NCBI GenBank assembly: GCA_945897885.1
Contig: CAMDGU010000008.1
Coordinates: forward strand, 1 to 64,000
DNA from: Chitinophaga pinensis
GTDB taxonomy: Bacteria; Bacteroidota; Bacteroidia; NS11-12g; UBA9320
Direction: 5' to 3'
Length of the DNA stretch: 64,000 nt
Every line of letters begins with the position of its first letter. The first letter of the stretch is position 1. Made by a program: the position numbers and the translations under genes. The notes under the pieces were generated by a model, which had not been told where the DNA came from, made no database searches, and saw only the letters and a program-made list of their open reading frames with translations. Below, piece by piece: positions 10,489 through 20,738 of this stretch.

Positions 10489-10628
10489 GGAGGAATAACT
10501 ATTAAGTCATTTCTTTTTTAGAAAACCCAAATTGTATTGAAAGAGAATTTATGATATTAGGCTCTTCATAAATTTTTTATCGATTTTAAAGACTCGAGTT
10601 AAGGTGTTTAAAAATCTTAAAAATAATT

Positions 10629-12359
10629 TCAATTTGAACTTGATAGCTTGGTAGCTTTCCTTTTTAGAACATAAATATAATTTTCATTTTTATGCTTAAA
10701 AGTGGCTTCAGAACCCCAATAAAATTGAGACCGTTCAGCAGTTTTTGGTATATCCACCATCCCCACTAAATCATAATTTTCGGGAAGATATTTGTTAATC
10801 CAATCAAAAATAACAGTAGGAGTTCCTTTCATTGTAAGCCAGGAAGGCATTACACTACAAAACACAATAATTTTGGGTTTAGCCTTTTCAATTTCCGAAA
10901 TCATTTCATTCTGCATAATCAAATTATACTTTTGAGGCTCCACTAATGGATAAACATAAAGATAACCTGTAGCGGATTTACGGTTGGCATAAACCAATAT
11001 TTCCGGTTCTGAACCTAAGATGGCTACCTTATCATCCTCATTGCAATTATTGGCAATAAACTTTCCAATTTCTGCGGCTTCCACAAAAGGATTATAACCA
11101 TAAGCCCTTTTATTTACCTCGTCAACATTGGTAGAAAAATAATATTTTTTGTCTTTGCCCATGGCAATTAATCCCATTAATAACACACTGGCAAAAGGTA
11201 AAACTTTAAAAAATGTGTTATTCTTTCCTTTGGAAATAAATTCAATAAGATATTCAATAGAAATGGCATAAAGCAAGCCGACTGCCGGCAACGCTAAAAT
11301 GAAATAATGTTGGCGAAAAAAGAACCCGGGACAAACAGCGGCAAAGCAAAATAAATAAAGAGATAAAATAAACACTTTTTGAAAAAGAGTTTGCTTTCCT
11401 AGCCAAACTAAAACAATGCCTGCAAAAGCCAACAACCAAATGATGGGATATTCAGCAAACATACCATCGAAAACGGAATGGAAATTTAATTTTATCTTTT
11501 CCGGTTTCATGTTTATTAAAGTGTAACTTCTAGCATATTCTACCGTCCAAAACCAAAACTTGGCAAAGGCTCCGGTTTTAATCATTATCAAAAGCACAAT
11601 TATGTATGGAATAATAGCCCCAATTGAATAAGCAAAGATATTTTTAAACAGTTTTTTCCAATTAATGTGTTTGGTTAAAATTTCTGTTGCAATAATCATA
11701 ACACCTGCCATCACTATTAATAAGGCTGCCTGTTGTTTCATAAGTAATGCCAAACCAAACATTAAACCTATTAAACCAGCGTAATGCCATTTTTTATTTT
11801 CATAAAATATGGAGTAAAAGTAAAGCCCAAGCATGGCAAACAAATTGATAAAATGAGTGGCATGTGCAGCAAAACCATAAAAGGCTAAACTAATCGACAA
11901 CAAACTATATACTGTAGCTGAAACCAATGCAATCATTGGGTTGAATAATCTTTTAAGAGTTAAATATAATAAAATAATGGTGACAATATTTACAACCATT
12001 AATCCAAAATGAATGGAGGTAGGCGAACTTCCAAACAAAGCTATAATAATGGAATACATACCATAAGTTCCTGGCAGCTTCATATTATAAGCATCAAGAT
12101 ATGGTATGCCACCTTGAAGAAAAAGATTGCCAATATAGGCATACTCACCTTCATCTCTTTCAAAAGGAACGGCAAGCAATTTGTAACGAATAAATGCCAC
12201 CAATAATACTATTAAGCCTAAAGCTATTTTACAATAATCGAATGATGAGGCTTTAGCATTGTTAGGATCTGCAGCTGATATTGTGGTTTTAACGTGGTTT
12301 TGTTTATTTGCTTTTTTGTTGGCCATAAAATAAAAAACTTGCTTGGATAGGTGTGCCAA
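10629..12359 (-). CDS. Membrane glycosyltransferase, GT39/ArnT-like
   Basis: PFERDEGEYAYIGNLFLQGGIPYLDAYNMKLPGTYGMYS; many TM segments. Confidence 0.8.
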   Translation of the reverse strand: MAHLSKQVFYFMANKKANKQNHVKTTISAADPNNAKASSFDYCKIALGLIVLLVAFIRYKLLAVPFERDEGEYAYIGNLFLQGGIPYLDAYNMKLPGTYGMYSIIIALFGSSPTSIHFGLMVVNIVTIILLYLTLKRLFNPMIALVSATVYSLLSISLAFYGFAAHATHFINLFAMLGLYFYSIFYENKKWHYAGLIGLMFGLALLMKQQAALLIVMAGVMIIATEILTKHINWKKLFKNIFAYSIGAIIPYIIVLLIMIKTGAFAKFWFWTVEYARSYTLINMKPEKIKLNFHSVFDGMFAEYPIIWLLAFAGIVLVWLGKQTLFQKVFILSLYLFCFAAVCPGFFFRQHYFILALPAVGLLYAISIEYLIEFISKGKNNTFFKVLPFASVLLMGLIAMGKDKKYYFSTNVDEVNKRAYGYNPFVEAAEIGKFIANNCNEDDKVAILGSEPEILVYANRKSATGYLYVYPLVEPQKYNLIMQNEMISEIEKAKPKIIVFCSVMPSWLTMKGTPTVIFDWINKYLPENYDLVGMVDIPKTAERSQFYWGSEATFKHKNENYIYVLKRKATKLSSSN

Positions 12360-12470
12360 ATATAATTATTTAAACATACAATAGTCAAAAACCTGAAAAC
12401 CTTTCAAAACAGAAATAGAAATTTTATAAAATTTTGTTAGTGTCAAAGCCGAAAGATAATAATGACCAAT

Positions 12471-12544
12471 TTCTCAAAAACTATTAGCAACATATTCAAA
12501 ATAAAAACTCCAATATTGCGTTTTTTATCTAAAAAAGCCGTTAA
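12471..12544. repeat. Diverged direct repeat, copy B
   Basis: Aligns with 10416-10488. Confidence 0.5.
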
Positions 12545-12574
12545 TTGCATCTCCTTTTTAAAAACAACAATAAA

Positions 12575-13477
12575 ATGATTATCCGCAAGGTAGTATTTAT
12601 AGCAACACTAATTTTAGCAACCTCTAGCCTTAAAGCCCAACGCTGGATGCGGGAAAGTTCGCTCGACCTGGGTATTATGGTAGGTGGAAGCAATTATACA
12701 GGTGAACTCACAAATTTTAAATTTTTTGAACCTCAAGGTACCCATTTTGCCGCCGGATTGCTTACGCGATACAATGTTGGTCAACGGTTAACCTTTAAAT
12801 TAAGCGCTACCCGAGGCACCATTAGCGGATATGATGAGTGGTATTCGGATATTGAAGAAAACCGTTTGCGCAATTTGCATTTCAAAAGCATTCTTTGGGA
12901 TTTTTCAGGCGGGGTAGATGTTAACCTTCGTTTGTTAGACAGAGGAAAACAAAGAGGGTTTGTTCCCTATTTTACCACAGGTTTGTCGGTATTTAAATTT
13001 AATCCGCAAGCCCAGTTTTTTTATGACGCTAACAGTCCTCACAACACCGGAGTAAATGGTTATGAAAACCTGGCAAACAGGAATGAGGAGTGGGTAAATT
13101 TACAAGCCTTAAGTACCGAAGGACAGCAAACCGCTGAATACAACGATTTAAAGCGTTACAGCCTTACTCAATTGGCTATACCAATGGGATTGGGCGTAAA
13201 ATGCTACATGAACAAACACTGGATGGTGGCATTAGAATATACAGTTCGAAAAACCTTTACCGACCATCTGGATGATGTAAGCGGAAAATATGCAGAACCT
13301 TTTTATATTGAAAGCCAGTATGGTCCTATAGCTTCAGCCATGGCTGACCCTGCAACTGTATTGCACGAAACAGGAACACTAAGAGGAAATCCGAAAAATA
13401 AAGATTGGTATTCTATTTTTGGGTTAAGCCTTACCTATCGTTTGGTTACCAATAAGGTTAAGTGTTTTCAGTTCTAA
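12575..13477 (+). CDS. DUF6089-like outer membrane beta-barrel protein (track ORF begins 12545)
   Basis: Signal peptide; LDLGIMVGGSNYTGEL...; paralogue of the next gene. Confidence 0.75.
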   Translation: MIIRKVVFIATLILATSSLKAQRWMRESSLDLGIMVGGSNYTGELTNFKFFEPQGTHFAAGLLTRYNVGQRLTFKLSATRGTISGYDEWYSDIEENRLRNLHFKSILWDFSGGVDVNLRLLDRGKQRGFVPYFTTGLSVFKFNPQAQFFYDANSPHNTGVNGYENLANRNEEWVNLQALSTEGQQTAEYNDLKRYSLTQLAIPMGLGVKCYMNKHWMVALEYTVRKTFTDHLDDVSGKYAEPFYIESQYGPIASAMADPATVLHETGTLRGNPKNKDWYSIFGLSLTYRLVTNKVKCFQF

Positions 13478-13572
13478 AATACCCCTTTTCAAACCGTGGT
13501 TTTTTTAATACTTTTGCAGCCCTTGCTGCCAAGGTGTAACTATCCTTGCTCAATACCGTATTACAATACAAT

Positions 13573-14412
13573 ATGCCTAAAAGCATTATTAAATTAACAT
13601 CTTTTTTAGCCGTATTTCTTGCAGCTAATTCATCATTCTCACAAAAGTGGGAAATAGGAGGAATGTTAGGTGCATCAAATTACAATGGCGATTTAGCCCG
13701 TGAAATAGTGTTAAAAGAAAGTCATTTAGCCGGAGGGGCTTTTTTCAGATATAATTTGGGAAAGTACTTTTCGATAAAACCAAGTATACAGGTTGGAACC
13801 ATAAGCGGCAGCGATGCAAATTTTAAAGAAAATAAATACCGCAACCTTAGCTTTAAATCAAACATAACCGAGGTGGCTGCCATGATGGAATATAATTTTA
13901 AACCTTTTGGAGTTCAGGTTCGTACCGAAAGTTTTACACCCTATGTTCAATTTGGAGTTGGTCTGTTTCATTTTAATCCGAAAGCAAAATACAATGGCGA
14001 TTGGTTTGAACTTCGCAATCTCCATACAGAAGGTCAAACGACTAAAGAGTTATACAAACTGAACCAAATTTCAGTGCCATTTGGTATGGGATTAAAATGG
14101 ACGGTTAATAATAATCTTACTTTAGGTTTTGAATTTGTATACCGCAAAACATTTACTGATTATTTGGATGATGTTAGCAAAACCTATCCCGATTTGCCGG
14201 AGCATACTAAAAAATATGGTACACTGAGTGCTTCTCTTTCTGATAGGTCAGCCGAAATAGATGGCGTTACAGACCCATTGAGCACCATAGGAGATATGCG
14301 CGGTGACCCGGGATTACAAGATTGGTATGTGTTTACCATGTTTTCATTTTCATACCGTTTTACACCGGTAGTTTGTTGGCCTAATAAACCCTCTACTGTA
14401 TGGGATTATTAG
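13573..14412 (+). CDS. DUF6089-like outer membrane beta-barrel protein (track ORF begins 13546)
   Basis: KWEIGGMLGASNYNGDLA...FRKTFTDYLDDVSKTY; paralogue of the previous gene. Confidence 0.75.
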   Translation: MPKSIIKLTSFLAVFLAANSSFSQKWEIGGMLGASNYNGDLAREIVLKESHLAGGAFFRYNLGKYFSIKPSIQVGTISGSDANFKENKYRNLSFKSNITEVAAMMEYNFKPFGVQVRTESFTPYVQFGVGLFHFNPKAKYNGDWFELRNLHTEGQTTKELYKLNQISVPFGMGLKWTVNNNLTLGFEFVYRKTFTDYLDDVSKTYPDLPEHTKKYGTLSASLSDRSAEIDGVTDPLSTIGDMRGDPGLQDWYVFTMFSFSYRFTPVVCWPNKPSTVWDY

Positions 14413-15143
14413 AAAAAATAGACAAGACCAGATTACCTTCTCATATTGCCATCATAATGGATGGAAACGGAAGATGGGCTAAGAAGAAGGGATTGATGCG
14501 TGTGTTTGGCCATGAAAATGGTGTAAAGGCGGTACGTGAAGCGTGTGAAAGTTGTGCCGAATTGGGAGTTTCTTATCTTACACTTTATGCCTTTAGCACC
14601 GAAAATTGGAACAGACCTCATTCGGAAGTGAATGCCCTAATGACGTTATTGGTAAAAACAATTAAGGCGGAAACACCAACTCTATTAAAGAACAATATGC
14701 GGTTGCAAGCCATTGGTGATTTATCGCAGCTGCCAAAAAATTGTTTAGAAGAATTAAACGAAGCCATTGACAGCACAAAGCATAACAATGGAACTACTTT
14801 AATTTTGGCGTTGAGTTACAGTTCAAAATGGGATATAGTTAATTCTGTAAAAAAAATAGCTCAAAGTGTAAAATCGGGTGAAATAGATATTGAGGATATA
14901 ACGGAAGAATTAATATCAAAATCATTAACAACCGAGCCATTTCCGCATCCCGAATTATTAATAAGAACTAGCGGAGAATATAGATTGAGTAATTTTTTAC
15001 TTTGGGAACTGGCCTACAGTGAATTTCATTTTACCGATGTATTATGGCCTGATTTTAGAAGAGAGCATTTATATTCAGCTCTTTTAGATTATCAAAGCAG
15101 AGAAAGACGATTTGGAAAAACCAGTGAACAAATTTCATCCTAA
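14400..15143 (+). CDS. uppS: Isoprenyl transferase (undecaprenyl diphosphate synthase)
   Basis: PSHIAIIMDGNGRWAKKKG...YLTLYAFSTENWNRP...LIRTSGEYRLSNFLLWELAYSEFHF. Confidence 0.96.
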   Translation: MGLLEKIDKTRLPSHIAIIMDGNGRWAKKKGLMRVFGHENGVKAVREACESCAELGVSYLTLYAFSTENWNRPHSEVNALMTLLVKTIKAETPTLLKNNMRLQAIGDLSQLPKNCLEELNEAIDSTKHNNGTTLILALSYSSKWDIVNSVKKIAQSVKSGEIDIEDITEELISKSLTTEPFPHPELLIRTSGEYRLSNFLLWELAYSEFHFTDVLWPDFRREHLYSALLDYQSRERRFGKTSEQISS

Positions 15144-15161
15144 AAACAAACTGAAATAACC

Positions 15162-17678
15162 TTGAGAAGAATATTAATAATTACTACAGCTATTTTTATC
15201 TTTTCAGCTAAACTATTCGCTCAGGGCAATGATTCTGACTATATCAATCTGAATTATCTTTCCCCAAATAAGTATACCATTGATAAAATTACCGTAACAG
15301 GAACCCTGTTTATGGATAAAAATATCCTGATTTTAATTTCAGGATTATCAAAAGATCAGGAAATAAATGTACCGGGTGAAGAATTAAGAAAGGCCGTGGA
15401 AGTATTGTGGAAACAAGGTTTGTTTTCGGATGTTAAAATTTATTGCACGGGGGTAAACGGAAATAAAATTAATCTGGATATTCAATTAACCGAAAGGCCC
15501 CGCCTTTCGAAATACAGTATAAAAGGTTTAAGAAAAGCCGAAACAAAGAATGTAAAAGAAGAGCTGGACCTCGAATCGGGCCAGGTAATTACCGAAAACC
15601 TTACCAACAAAACCTTAAATAAAATTAAAGCTTATTTTTATAAGAAAGGCTATTTTAACGCCTTGGTTACCGTAAAAAATGAGCCCGACCCCGCCAAGCC
15701 GGGTCAGCAAATAATGCGAATAAGTGTAAGCAAAGGGCCCAGAGTAAAAGTTTATAATATTACGATTGACGGCAATGAAAAGGTAACAGACAGAAAACTG
15801 TTGGCTTCCATGAAAAAGCCGAAACGCAAGAAAAATAAGCTTAATATTTTTGCTTCCTCCAAGTTTATAGAAGAAACCTACAACGAAGAAAAGCCTAAAA
15901 TTTTAGAAAAATATGCCAGTATGGGATATCGCGATGCACAAATTGAAAAGGATTCGATTTATGTGATAAGCCCCAATTTGGTAAATATTGTGATAAAGGT
16001 AAAGGAAGGCAAGCAATACTATTTTAGAGATATTTCCTTTATAGGTAATACAAAGTACACCAACGCCGAACTAGCCAAAGTACTAAGCTTAAAAAAAGGT
16101 GAAATATTTAACCAGTCAAAATTAGATAGCCGTTTATTTATGAACCCGTCAGGATATGATATTTCAAGCTTGTATATGGATGATGGGTATTTGTTTTTTA
16201 ATATTAATCCGGTTGAGATTAATGTTGAAAATGATTCTATTGACCTTGAGGTTAGAATATACGAAGGTAAGCAAGCCACTATTAACAAAGTAATGGTAAC
16301 AGGTAATGACAAAACCAGTGACCATGTAATTTTACGTCAGGTAAGAACCGTTCCGGGTGATAAATTCAGTAGGTCCAATATTCAACGTTCCATTCGTGAA
16401 TTATCACAACTTAATTATTTTGACCCTGAAAAATTGGGGGTAAATCCAATACCAAATCCTCAAAACGGAACGGTGGATATAGAATATAAAGTGGTTGAAA
16501 AACCCTCTGACCAAATTGAGGCTTCAGGAGGATGGGGAGGAATGGGCGGTTTTATTGGAACTGTAGGTTTAAGTTTAAATAATTTTTCGACCAAAAGAAT
16601 GTTTACCAAAGGTGCTTGGGATCCATTACCCGCAGGTGATGGACAGCGAGTTTCATTGCGAGTGCAGAGTAATGGTTTGGGATACAGAACTTATAATTTC
16701 TCATTTAGTGAGCCTTGGTTAGGGGGTAAAAGGCCAAATTCGTTCACTTTTAGTATTTACCATTCTGTTCAAACCAATTTATTTGTAGGAGGATTTAATA
16801 AAAGTGATAGCCGTTATCAATATCTAAGAACTACAGGGGCAACAATTTCACTAGGTAAATTTTTGAAATGGCCGGATGATTACTTCACAGTAAGTAACAG
16901 TCTGAACTATCAGCATTATAAATTTAAAGATAATGGGTATTTTGGTTTTGGCGGTACTTCTGGTTTAGGATTTACTGAAGGAAATGCAAATAATATTAAC
17001 TTTCAAAATGTAATAAGCAGAAACAGTACCGATCAGCCAATATTTCCAATGGATGGTTCTACATTTACATTTACCACTCAAGTTACACCCCCTTATTCAT
17101 TATTAAGAGGAAATGCAGATTACAAAACCTTGTCGGCTGAGGATAAATACAAATGGCTGGAGTATTATAAATGGAAAGTTGAAGCGATTTGGTACCATAA
17201 AATAGTTGGGAAATTGGTTTTAGCTTCTTCCTTTAAATTTGGATTCCTTAATTATTATAATAAAGATGTTGGGTATTCACCTTTTGAACGTTTTAAACTT
17301 GGTGGAACCGGTTTGGTAGGTTGGAATCTATATGGTTCTGAGGTTATTTCACAACGAGGATACGATCAGTATACTACAGGAAGTGGTGCGGTAAACTTTA
17401 ATAAATACACCTTAGAATTACGTTATCCAATAAGCACTAATCCATCAGCTACGGTATATGTGCATTCGTTTTTAGAAGGTGGAAATGCTTTTTATTCAAT
17501 TAAAGATTATAACCCATTTAAGCTTTACAGAACAGCGGGTGTTGGTGTTCGTTTCTTCCTGCCTATGTTTGGATTGTTAGGCCTTGATTGTGGATGGCGA
17601 TTTGATAATGCTCCAAACAATCAGCCTATATCCCAAAAGAAATTCTTATTCCAATTTTTCTTAGGACCTCAGTTTTAA
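15162..17678 (+). CDS. bamA: Outer membrane protein assembly factor BamA (TTG start)
   Basis: POTRA repeats and C-terminal barrel; ...FLFQFFLGPQF; located after uppS. Confidence 0.93.
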   Translation: MRRILIITTAIFIFSAKLFAQGNDSDYINLNYLSPNKYTIDKITVTGTLFMDKNILILISGLSKDQEINVPGEELRKAVEVLWKQGLFSDVKIYCTGVNGNKINLDIQLTERPRLSKYSIKGLRKAETKNVKEELDLESGQVITENLTNKTLNKIKAYFYKKGYFNALVTVKNEPDPAKPGQQIMRISVSKGPRVKVYNITIDGNEKVTDRKLLASMKKPKRKKNKLNIFASSKFIEETYNEEKPKILEKYASMGYRDAQIEKDSIYVISPNLVNIVIKVKEGKQYYFRDISFIGNTKYTNAELAKVLSLKKGEIFNQSKLDSRLFMNPSGYDISSLYMDDGYLFFNINPVEINVENDSIDLEVRIYEGKQATINKVMVTGNDKTSDHVILRQVRTVPGDKFSRSNIQRSIRELSQLNYFDPEKLGVNPIPNPQNGTVDIEYKVVEKPSDQIEASGGWGGMGGFIGTVGLSLNNFSTKRMFTKGAWDPLPAGDGQRVSLRVQSNGLGYRTYNFSFSEPWLGGKRPNSFTFSIYHSVQTNLFVGGFNKSDSRYQYLRTTGATISLGKFLKWPDDYFTVSNSLNYQHYKFKDNGYFGFGGTSGLGFTEGNANNINFQNVISRNSTDQPIFPMDGSTFTFTTQVTPPYSLLRGNADYKTLSAEDKYKWLEYYKWKVEAIWYHKIVGKLVLASSFKFGFLNYYNKDVGYSPFERFKLGGTGLVGWNLYGSEVISQRGYDQYTTGSGAVNFNKYTLELRYPISTNPSATVYVHSFLEGGNAFYSIKDYNPFKLYRTAGVGVRFFLPMFGLLGLDCGWRFDNAPNNQPISQKKFLFQFFLGPQF

Positions 17679-17694
17679 AAGAATTTATTTGAAA

Positions 17695-17723
17695 CATTTC
17701 CAAAGTTTCAAACTTTGAAAATG
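17695..17723. repeat. Palindromic intergenic element
   Basis: catttccaaagttt-c-aaactttgaaaatg; related to 26908-26940. Confidence 0.7.
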
Positions 17724-17731
17724 CTAATTAA

Positions 17732-18724
17732 TTAAGAATTATAAGCCCATTTTAAGTAAATAGCACCCCAGGTAAATCCGCCACCAAAGGTTGATAAAAT
17801 AAGATTGTCGCCTTTTTTCAGTTGTTTTTCAAAATCCCAAAGCAATAAAGGCAATGTACCGTTGGTGGTATTACCGTAGCGTTGAATATTCATTAAAACT
17901 TTATCCGAACCAATTTCCAATCGGTCGGCAGTAGCATCAATTATTCTTTTATTGGCTTGGTGAGCAACTAAATAGTCTACATCGTCAGGTTTTAGGCCAT
18001 TGCGATCTACAATTTCTCTGCTTACTTCAGCCATATTGGTTACAGCAAACTTAAAAACGGTTTTTCCTTCCTGATAAACGTAATGCTCACGGGCATTTAT
18101 AGTTTCAATGGTTGGTGGTTTTAAAGAGCCACCTGCTTTTTGGTGCAAAAACTCACGCCCTGAACCATCGGTGCGCAAAATACTATCACACACGCCATAT
18201 CCTTCTTCGTTGGGTTCCAATAAAACAGCACCGGCTCCATCACCAAAAATGATGCACGTGTTTCTATCTGTATAATCTAAAATGGCCGACATTTTATCGC
18301 CACCTATTACGATTACTTTTTTGTATTTACCGGATTCTATGAACTTTGAACCTGTTTCAAGCCCGAATAAAAAACCTGAACAAGCGGCGGCCAAATCAAA
18401 TCCCCAGGCATTTTTGGCACCAATTTTATCACACACGATATTGGCTGTAGCCGGAAAAATTAAATCGCCCGTAATGGTAGCACAAATAACTATATCAATT
18501 TCTTCAGCACCAATTCCGCGTTTTTTTAATAATTCATTTATAGCTTTAACTGCCATATCAGATGTTGCTCTCCCATCCTCAAGAATATGCCTCTCCTTTA
18601 TACCGGTTCGGCTTTGTATCCATTCATCGGTGGTATCCACCATTTTTTCCAAGTCTTTATTTGAGAGAATTTTTTCGGGAACATAGCCCCCAACAGCGGT
18701 AATTGCAGCCTGAATTTTAGACAT
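17732..18724 (-). CDS. fabH: Beta-ketoacyl-ACP synthase III
   Basis: GYVPEKILSN...DTTDEWIQSRTGI...AAACSGFLFGLE...VAHQANKRIID...YGNTTNGTLPLLL. Confidence 0.96.
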   Translation of the reverse strand: MSKIQAAITAVGGYVPEKILSNKDLEKMVDTTDEWIQSRTGIKERHILEDGRATSDMAVKAINELLKKRGIGAEEIDIVICATITGDLIFPATANIVCDKIGAKNAWGFDLAAACSGFLFGLETGSKFIESGKYKKVIVIGGDKMSAILDYTDRNTCIIFGDGAGAVLLEPNEEGYGVCDSILRTDGSGREFLHQKAGGSLKPPTIETINAREHYVYQEGKTVFKFAVTNMAEVSREIVDRNGLKPDDVDYLVAHQANKRIIDATADRLEIGSDKVLMNIQRYGNTTNGTLPLLLWDFEKQLKKGDNLILSTFGGGFTWGAIYLKWAYNS

Positions 18725-18837
18725 TTATAAAATACTAATTAAGGCGGCAAAGGTAATTGTTTAAAAACAAAAAAGGCAGATTTTTATATCTGATGAAAAT
18801 AATGAGAATTAAGAAGGTTTTTTAATTAAGAATTAGG

Positions 18838-19782
18838 CTACAACTGAGCCTTAATACTATCAATAAAGTTGGATGTAATAACATCCTGAGTTAATTTAAT
18901 CATATTAACAAAGGTTTTGGCCTTAGAGATTCCATGACCAATAATTACGGGCTTGTTCACTCCCAAAATAGGTGAACCGCCATAATTTTCAAAATTGAAT
19001 TGTGAAAGATAATCATCCTTAACGCCACGTTTCATCAATTGATAAAACATGCCTTCGCAAGCTTTTAAAACAATATTTCCGGTAAAACCGTCGCAAACCA
19101 CTACATCTGCTTTGTCTGTAAATAAATCACGACCTTCTACATTTCCTATAAAGTCAATGAACCGGTCGTCTTCTAATAATGGATAAGTAGCTTGAGTAAG
19201 GATATTTCCTTTTTCTTTTTCTTCGCCAATGTTCAGCAACCCAACTCTTGGTTTTTCAATTCCCATGATAGAATTGGCGTATATAGAACCAATATTGGCA
19301 AATTGAACCAAAACGTCCGGTTTCACATCGGCATTTGCACCGGCATCCAGCATCACACCGTGATTTCCTGATGGGCGAGGAAGAATTGTGGAAATAGCAG
19401 GACGTAATATCCCTTCAATAGTTCTTACGGTGTAAAGTGAACCTACCATCATAGCCCCGGTATTTCCGGCACTTGCAAATCCATCAAGTTTTCCTTCGGC
19501 AAGCATTTTTAGTCCCACCATAATACTTGAGTTTCGCTTGGCTGAAACTGCTTTGGTAGGATGTTCGCTCATAGAAATAGTATCAGGAGCATCAATGATT
19601 TCGAAACTGTGGGTTATGCCTTGGGCAGAAAGAGATTCTTCAATTAATTTATGTTCACCTAACAAAACGATATCCACGTTGGCAAACTCAGGCAGACCTG
19701 CTGCCATAAATGCGCCCTTAATAGCTTCAACGGGAGCATAGTCTCCACCCATTGCATCTAATCCTATTCGGATACGTGACAT
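18838..19782 (-). CDS. plsX: Phosphate acyltransferase PlsX
   Basis: IGLDAMGGDYAPVEAIKGA...AGNTGAMMVGS...VVCDGFTGNIVLK. Confidence 0.96.
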   Translation of the reverse strand: MSRIRIGLDAMGGDYAPVEAIKGAFMAAGLPEFANVDIVLLGEHKLIEESLSAQGITHSFEIIDAPDTISMSEHPTKAVSAKRNSSIMVGLKMLAEGKLDGFASAGNTGAMMVGSLYTVRTIEGILRPAISTILPRPSGNHGVMLDAGANADVKPDVLVQFANIGSIYANSIMGIEKPRVGLLNIGEEKEKGNILTQATYPLLEDDRFIDFIGNVEGRDLFTDKADVVVCDGFTGNIVLKACEGMFYQLMKRGVKDDYLSQFNFENYGGSPILGVNKPVIIGHGISKAKTFVNMIKLTQDVITSNFIDSIKAQL

Positions 19783-19809
19783 AATAGTTTTAAGTGAGTT
19801 TAAAAAAAA

Positions 19810-19992
19810 TTAAGAAGTTTTAACTTCAATAACCTGAACGCCGCGGTATACTCCGGTTTCCATGTTTACTCTGTGATACAATGAAGTATCACCTGATTTT
19901 GGATCGGTAAATATTTGTTTGAACTCAAGTTTGTCGTGGGTTCTACGTTTGTCCCTGCGGGTTCTCGAAATTTTTCGTTTGGGATGTGCCAT
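19810..19992 (-). CDS. rpmF: 50S ribosomal protein L32
   Basis: MAHPKRKISRTRRDKRRTHDK; adjacent to plsX/fabH. Confidence 0.94.
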   Translation of the reverse strand: MAHPKRKISRTRRDKRRTHDKLEFKQIFTDPKSGDTSLYHRVNMETGVYRGVQVIEVKTS

Positions 19993-19998
19993 GTTTTT

Positions 19999-20577
19999 TT
20001 ATTCTTTTATGTTTTTTAACTTATCCCACCTGGGATCGGTTTGTTGTTCAAAATTTGTTGAGGTATCATCCTCTTCTGATAAAAATTTTAACATTTCAGG
20101 ATTGCAGGCTTTTGGTTTACCGGCGTTATCCTTACATGTTTTTGTCATTGGTATGTTGGTGCAAATAATTTCATAAATGTGGTCATACACATTAAACGAA
20201 ACAGCATTTGGACCAAGATATATAATTTCGCCATCACTTTCTAATGGTTCTTCTACTATCTTTATTACTATTGATTCGGTACCTTTTACTGGTAAATCAA
20301 ACGAATCTAAACATACATCACATTCGGTTATTACTATGCCTTCAATAGAGAAGGTAAAGTTCATCAGCCGATCTTTTTTATCAATAAGTAAATGAACGTT
20401 AACGTTTCCTTGTTTTACTAATGAATGGTCTTTAACGCTAAAAAACGAATCGTCAATTTCGTAATCAAAACTATGTTGACCAAATTTTAATTTAACGAAA
20501 TCAATGTCGTAATTCTTTAAAGAATCCACAATTTTTAAACAGGGTTGCAAAAGTATATATTTTCTGTAAAAATTCAA
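19999..20577 (-). CDS. DUF177/YceD family protein
   Basis: Upstream of rpmF; CDVCLDSFDLPVKG and EIICTNIPMTKTCKDNAGKPKACNPEMLKFL. Confidence 0.85.
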   Translation of the reverse strand: MNFYRKYILLQPCLKIVDSLKNYDIDFVKLKFGQHSFDYEIDDSFFSVKDHSLVKQGNVNVHLLIDKKDRLMNFTFSIEGIVITECDVCLDSFDLPVKGTESIVIKIVEEPLESDGEIIYLGPNAVSFNVYDHIYEIICTNIPMTKTCKDNAGKPKACNPEMLKFLSEEDDTSTNFEQQTDPRWDKLKNIKE

Positions 20578-20738
20578 AACAAATATTGCATATAATATTG
20601 GGAATTAAAAACAGGAAGAACCATGCTTTGTATTGCTCCAAAGTGATTGTTTTCAATGAAACTTTACGAATCTATTTTGCAATTTTTTTTAAGTTTAATT
20701 TTATATAAACTATTTTGCAGCACAATAAAGTTTATTAA

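Noticed and set aside
12575-14412. Tandem DUF6089-like paralogues as a novel system
   Set aside because: Adjacent outer-membrane barrel paralogues before uppS/bamA look like ordinary Bacteroidota envelope gene content
19919-20176. Plus-strand ORFs over rpmF/DUF177
   Set aside because: Shadow ORFs of well-recognised minus-strand genes
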